Shown in pieces: positions 22,629 to 26,281 of a stretch of 26,281 nt of DNA (position 1 is the first letter of the stretch; each line of letters opens with the position of its first letter). Source of the stretch: Saccoglossus kowalevskii (lineage: Eukaryota > Hemichordata > Enteropneusta > Harrimaniidae); the NCBI RefSeq assembly GCF_000003605.2, contig NW_003119068.1, positions 1 to 26,281 on the forward strand, read 5' to 3'. Position numbers and translations under genes: made by a program. The notes below the pieces were generated by a model, which was given only the letters and a program-made list of their open reading frames with translations, had not been told where the DNA came from and did no database searches.

Positions 22629-22987
22629 GCCGACCGCAAGAGGGAGTTGTGCATTGAAAATACGTGCAAATTTTTAAACATTCTATAAACTTAAATTATC
22701 AAAAATACCAGCACGACTTTCTGCTATAAAGGTGTTACATTTCAATAATAAAAATACAAAAAAATACTTAATGTCTTTTCCATGTTTGTTTCGGAACCAA
22801 AAAAAAATGTATTTAACAAGCTTGTTAGCTCAAGTAGTCACCCATGCAATTACGAGGCACGCCCTATTGATCTTAACTTTTGTGACAGGTCCATCACATG
22901 ATCACTCGACTACTGGGATCATTTGAATTCTATTCGAATTGGCGGCCATTTAATGTTTGAAAGTGTTTCGAATTGTCATTCGTTTCA

Positions 22988-23925
22988 CGTGTGTCTTTCG
23001 TAAGTTGACCTATGACATATACATGCTTTGAAAGTCAGTTCGTTAGTAGACGGCCATTTACGACATATTAATTCACTTTTCCTAACATTTAACAATGGGT
23101 CTCAATAATATAACAACATAGGTCACATTTCCATGTAATTTTGCTAACTTTACAACTACTTTTCACTACTTTGTAATCAGTTTGTTTATCATTTCACGGT
23201 TTTATAGTGGTATAATCTGCTAATGTATAAGACTTTTTCAACACATTTGCCCATTTTACTATATTTTTAACTGTGTTGTCGATATTACAATGACTTAGGT
23301 AAAATGTATTAGCAAACCCACCTACTTTTCTAATGCTTTTCCTATCGTTTTAGGATGTTTTAGAACATGCTACGGTAAGCTCATAGGGCACTATTCTAAT
23401 ATACGAGACGTTCACTTGCATTTTATTCACTTTCCGTACTTTATAATTTTACGGTTAGATATGACAACAACTTAGTTCAAACATACACGCTATTCTACCA
23501 ACTTTGCACTCACTTTGTACAGCTTTGTACGCAATTTTAATAGCTGACATCCACTAAAGCCGACCGCAAGAGGTAGTTGTGCATTGAAAATACGTGCAAA
23601 TTTTTAAACACTCTATAAACATAAATTATCAAAATAACCAGCACGACTTTCTGCTATAAAGGTGTTACATTTCAATAATAAAAATAAAAAAAAATAAAAA
23701 AATACTTTATGTCTTTTCCATGTTTGTTTCGGAACCAAAAAAAATGTATTTAACAAGCTTGTTTGCTCAAGTAGTCTCCCATGCAATTACGAGACACGCC
23801 CTATTGATCTTAAATTTTTGTGACAGGTCCATCACATGATCACTCGACTACTGGGATCATTTGAATTTTATTCGAATTGGCGGCCATTTAATGTTTGAAA
23901 GTGTTTCGAATTGTCATTCGTATCA
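22988..23925 (+). repeat. Satellite unit 26 (938 bp, class B), longest unit
   Basis: Class B. Head variant TTCGTTAGTAGACGGCC is shared only with unit 1. Private features are GACATATACATGCTTTG, AACAATGGG, GGTTTTATAG and CTAAAGCC. The first A tract has grown by about 8 bp to an A-rich run interrupted by T at 23680-23702, which explains the extra length. Confidence 0.95.
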
Positions 23926-24856
23926 CGTGTGTCTTTCGTAAGTTGACCTATGACCTATCCATGCTTCGAAAGTCAGTACGTTAGTAAACGGCTATTTACG
24001 ACATATTAATTCACTTTTCCTAACATTTAACTATGGGTGTCGATAATATAACAACATAGGTCACATTTCCATGTAATTTTGCTAACTTTGCAACCACTTT
24101 TCACTACTTTGTAAGCAGTTTGTTTATCATTTCACGTATTCATAGTGGTTTAATCTGCTAATATATGAGGCTTTTCCAACACATTTGCTCATTTTTTCTA
24201 TATTTTTAACTGTGGGGTCGATATTACAATGACTTAGGTAAAATGTATTAGCAAACCCACCTAATTTTCTAACGCTTTTCCTATCGTTTTAGGATGTTTT
24301 AGAACATGCTACGGTAAGCTCATAGGGCACTATTCCAATATACGAGACGTTCACTTGCATTTTATTCACTTTCCGTACTTTATAATTTTACGGTTAGGTA
24401 TGACAACAACTTAGTTCAAACATACACGCTATTCTACTAACTTTGCACTCACTTTGTACCGCTTTGTACGCAATTTTAAGAGCTGACATCCACTATAGCC
24501 TACCGCAAGAGGGAGTTGTGCATTGAAAATACGTGCAAATTTTTAAACATTCTATAAACTTAAATTATCAAAATAACCAGCACGACTTTCTGCTATAAAG
24601 GTGTTACATTTCAATAATAAAAATACAAAAAAATACTTTATGTCTTTTCCATGTTTGTTTCGGAACCAAAAATAAATATATTTAACAAGCTTGTTAGCTC
24701 AAGTAGTCTCCCATGCAATTACGAGGCACGCCCTATTGATCTTAACTTTTGTGACAGGTCCATCACATGATCACATGACTACTGGGATTATTTGATTTCA
24801 ATTCGAATTGGCGGCCTTTTAATGTTTGAAAGTGTTTCGAATTGTCATTCGTATCA
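23926..24856 (+). repeat. Satellite unit 27 (931 bp, class A)
   Basis: Class A. CGTATTCAT, CTAATTTTCTAACGC and GGTTAGGTATG link it to unit 29, two units downstream. TATTCCAATATACG, CTACTAACTTTG, TGTACCGC, TAAGAGCTG and GCCTACCGC link it to unit 28. The tail contains the palindrome CAATTCGAATTG at 24799-24810. Confidence 0.95.
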
Positions 24857-25785
24857 CGTGTGTCTTTCGTAAGTTGACATATGACCTATCCATGCTTCAA
24901 AAGTTAGTACGTTAGTAAACGGCCATTTACGACATATTAATTCACGTTTCCTAACATTTAACTATGGGTGTCGATAATATAACAACATAGGTCACATTTC
25001 CATGTAATTTTGCTAACTTTGCAACCACTTTTCACTACTTTGTAATTAGTTTGTTTGTCATTTCACGGATTCATAGTGGTATAATCTGCTAATATATGAG
25101 GCTTTTCCAGCACATTTGCTCATTTTTTCTATATTTTTAACTGTGGGGTCGATATTACAATGACTTAGGTAAAATGTATTAGCAAACCCACCTACTTTTC
25201 CAATGCTTTTCCTCTCGTTTTAGGATGCTTTAGAACATGCTACGGTAAGCTCATAGGGCACTATTCCAATATACGAGACGTTCACTTGCATTTTATTCAC
25301 TTTCCGTACTTTATAATTTTACGGTTAGATATGACAACAACTTAGTTCAAACATACACGCTCTTCTACTAACTTTGCACTCACTTTGTACCGCTTTGTAC
25401 GCAATTTTAAGAGCTGACATCCACTATAGCCTACCGCAAGAGGGAGTTGTGCATTGAAAATACGTGCAAATTTTTAAACATTCTATAAACTTAAATTATC
25501 AAAATAACCAGCACGACTTTCTGCTATAAAGGTGTTACATTTCAATAATAAAAATACAAAAAAATACTTTATGTCTTTTCCATGTTTGTTTCGGAACCAA
25601 AAAAATGTATTTAACAACCTTGTTAGCTCAAGTAGTCTCCCATGCAATTACGAGGCACGCCCTATTGATCTTAACTTTTGTGCCAGGTCCATCACATGAT
25701 CACTCGACTACTGGGATCATTTGAATTTTATTCGAATTGGCGGCCATTTAATGTTTGAAAGTGTTTCGAATTGTCATTCGTATCA
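24857..25785 (+). repeat. Satellite unit 28 (929 bp, class A)
   Basis: The first half is like units 9, 10 and 18 (TAATTAGTTTGTTTGTC, TTTTCCAGCAC). The second half is shared with unit 27 (TATTCCAATATACG, TGTACCGC, GCCTACCGC). Private features are GACATATGACC, TTCAAAAGTTAG, CCTCTCGTTT and GCTCTTCTAC. It looks like a mosaic of two unit types. Confidence 0.95.
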
Positions 25786-26281
25786 CGTGTGTCTTTCGTA
25801 AGTTGACCTATGACCTATCCATGCTTCGAAAGTCAGTACGTTAGTAAACGGCTATTTACGACATATTAATTCACTTTTCCTAACATTTAACTATGGGTGT
25901 CGATAATATAACAACATAGGTCACATTTCCATGTAATTTTGCTAACTTTGCAACCACTTTTCACTACTTTGTAAGCAGTTTGTTTATCATTTCACGTATT
26001 CATAGTGGTATAATCTGCTCATATATGAGGCTTTTCCAACACATTTGCTCATTTTTTCTATATTTTTAACTGTGGGGTCGATATTACAATGACTTAGGTA
26101 AAATGTATTAGCAAACCCACCTAATTTTATAACGCTTTTCCTATCGTTTAAGGATGTTTTAGAACATGCTACGGTAAGCTCATAGGGCACTATTCTAATA
26201 TACGAGACGTTCACTTGCATTTTATTCACTTTCCGTACTTTATAATTTTACGGTTAGGTATGACAACAACTTAGTCAAACA
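25786..26281 (+). repeat. Satellite unit 29 (first 496 bp, truncated by window edge)
   Basis: Class A, closely matching unit 27 at 1860 bp spacing: GGCTATTTACG, GTAAGCAG, CGTATTCAT, TAACGC and GGTTAGGTATG. Private features are CTCATATATGAGG, TTTTATAACGC and GTTTAAGG. The array continues beyond the window. An 80-codon minus-strand frame here is incidental. Confidence 0.95.

Larger units (their letters stand above)
22057..22987 (+). repeat. Satellite unit 25 (931 bp, class A), reference copy for sub-repeats
   Basis: Class A and close to the general consensus, so it is used here to place the internal sub-repeats. Private features are ACTATGGATG, CCACATTTCAC, GGGCGCTATT, CGAAACG, AAAAATACCAGC and GTCACCCATG. 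Confidence 0.95.
1..26281 (+). repeat. Satellite array, ~930-bp monomer, 28 units plus a partial 29th
   Basis: The complete window is a direct tandem repeat. The landmark CGTGTGTCTTTCGTAAGTTG, or a close variant, recurs at 1, 934, 1861, 2788, 3715 and onward to 25786, giving steps of 926-938 bp except one step of 686 bp. All copies have the same orientation. Each monomer holds, in order, a TTCGAAAG/CGGCCATTTACG segment, a block with TCGATAATATAAC, a two-class segment around CTAATATATGAGGC or CTAATGTATAAGAC, a block with TCGATATTACAATG, a conserved GAGACGTTCACTTGCATT stretch, a CCGACCGCAAGAGGGAG stretch, two homopolymer A tracts, and a GATCACTCGACTACTGGGATC segment. Neighbouring units look roughly 93-99.5% identical by eye. 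Neither array end is reached. The family is not recognised, and its placement in heterochromatin is inferred from organisation alone. Confidence 0.98.

Noticed and set aside
22725-22752. TATAAAG followed by AATAAA about 20 bases later, repeated in most units, as a promoter or poly(A) signal
   Set aside because: Both words are expected by chance in A/T-rich DNA. The spacing does not suit a transcription unit, and no other promoter element or gene is present. Satellite transcription cannot be judged from sequence alone.
22937-22951. Possible CENP-B box at TTCGAATTGGCGGCC
   Set aside because: The start TTCG fits, but the required central A and the CGGG core do not. No unit shows a full match.
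25987-26229. 80-codon minus-strand frame in unit 29
   Set aside because: Opened by private substitutions in one copy; corresponding frames in sister units are closed, and no motif is recognisable.
1-26281. CRISPR array or bacterial repeat locus
   Set aside because: The repeat covers the whole ~930-bp period, with no short repeat and unique spacer structure, no cas genes and no coding sequence.
1-26281. Tandem LTRs or a transposon-derived array
   Set aside because: No target-site duplications, terminal inverted repeats, primer-binding site, polypurine tract or transposase or reverse transcriptase fragments were seen. An ancient transposon origin cannot be excluded, but nothing in the sequence supports it.
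1-26281. Pol III internal promoter, tRNA-like or rRNA spacer repeat
   Set aside because: No convincing A box and B box pair, cloverleaf or rRNA sequence was found. GTTCAAACA resembles part of a B box but lacks the needed terminal bases and a partner.

Overview
The whole window is one uninterrupted head-to-tail satellite DNA array. A monomer of about 930 bp (926-938 bp in all but one full copy) is repeated 28 times, all in the same orientation, followed by a 29th copy cut by the right edge. I see no unique flanking DNA, no transposon insertion, no inverted unit and no gene. The DNA is A/T-rich, roughly one third G+C by eye. Long homogenised arrays with no genes point to a eukaryotic nuclear genome, probably centromeric, pericentromeric or subtelomeric heterochromatin. 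I do not recognise the satellite family and cannot name the organism. A hand count gives about 29 CpG per monomer, close to the number expected from base composition. That weakly favours a lineage without heavy germline CpG methylation.

The array is organised on several nested scales. At the smallest scale, each monomer contains at least three diverged sub-repeats of about 177, 177 and 163 bp in its first two thirds. This suggests that the 930-bp monomer is itself an old multimer, perhaps a pentamer, of a nucleosome-sized ancestral repeat. At the middle scale, monomers fall into two main sequence classes in their second sub-repeat, here called A and B, in a mixed order, and units 1, 11, 14 and 16 are recombinants between the classes. 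At the large scale there are duplicated blocks. Units 3 and 4 are a very recent tandem duplication, with four differences over about 840 bp. The 13-14 and 15-16 pairs share private variants. Units 10-11 and 18-19 match at 7.44 kb separation. Units 22-23 share variants, as do 27-28 and 27-29.

Unit 9 (7430-8115) is the one grossly abnormal copy. It lacks 242 bp, with a short ACCC-type microhomology at the junction. Unit 26 carries a small A-rich expansion.

Short open frames of about 61-67 codons, and one of 112 codons, occur in this DNA. I judge them to be chance: most start at GTG rather than ATG, they are broken in most copies by single-base changes in homopolymer A tracts, and the single-copy ones come from loss of one stop codon. 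No coding gene is annotated. Unit boundaries are placed at the conserved CGTGTGTCTT motif, which is an arbitrary phase.
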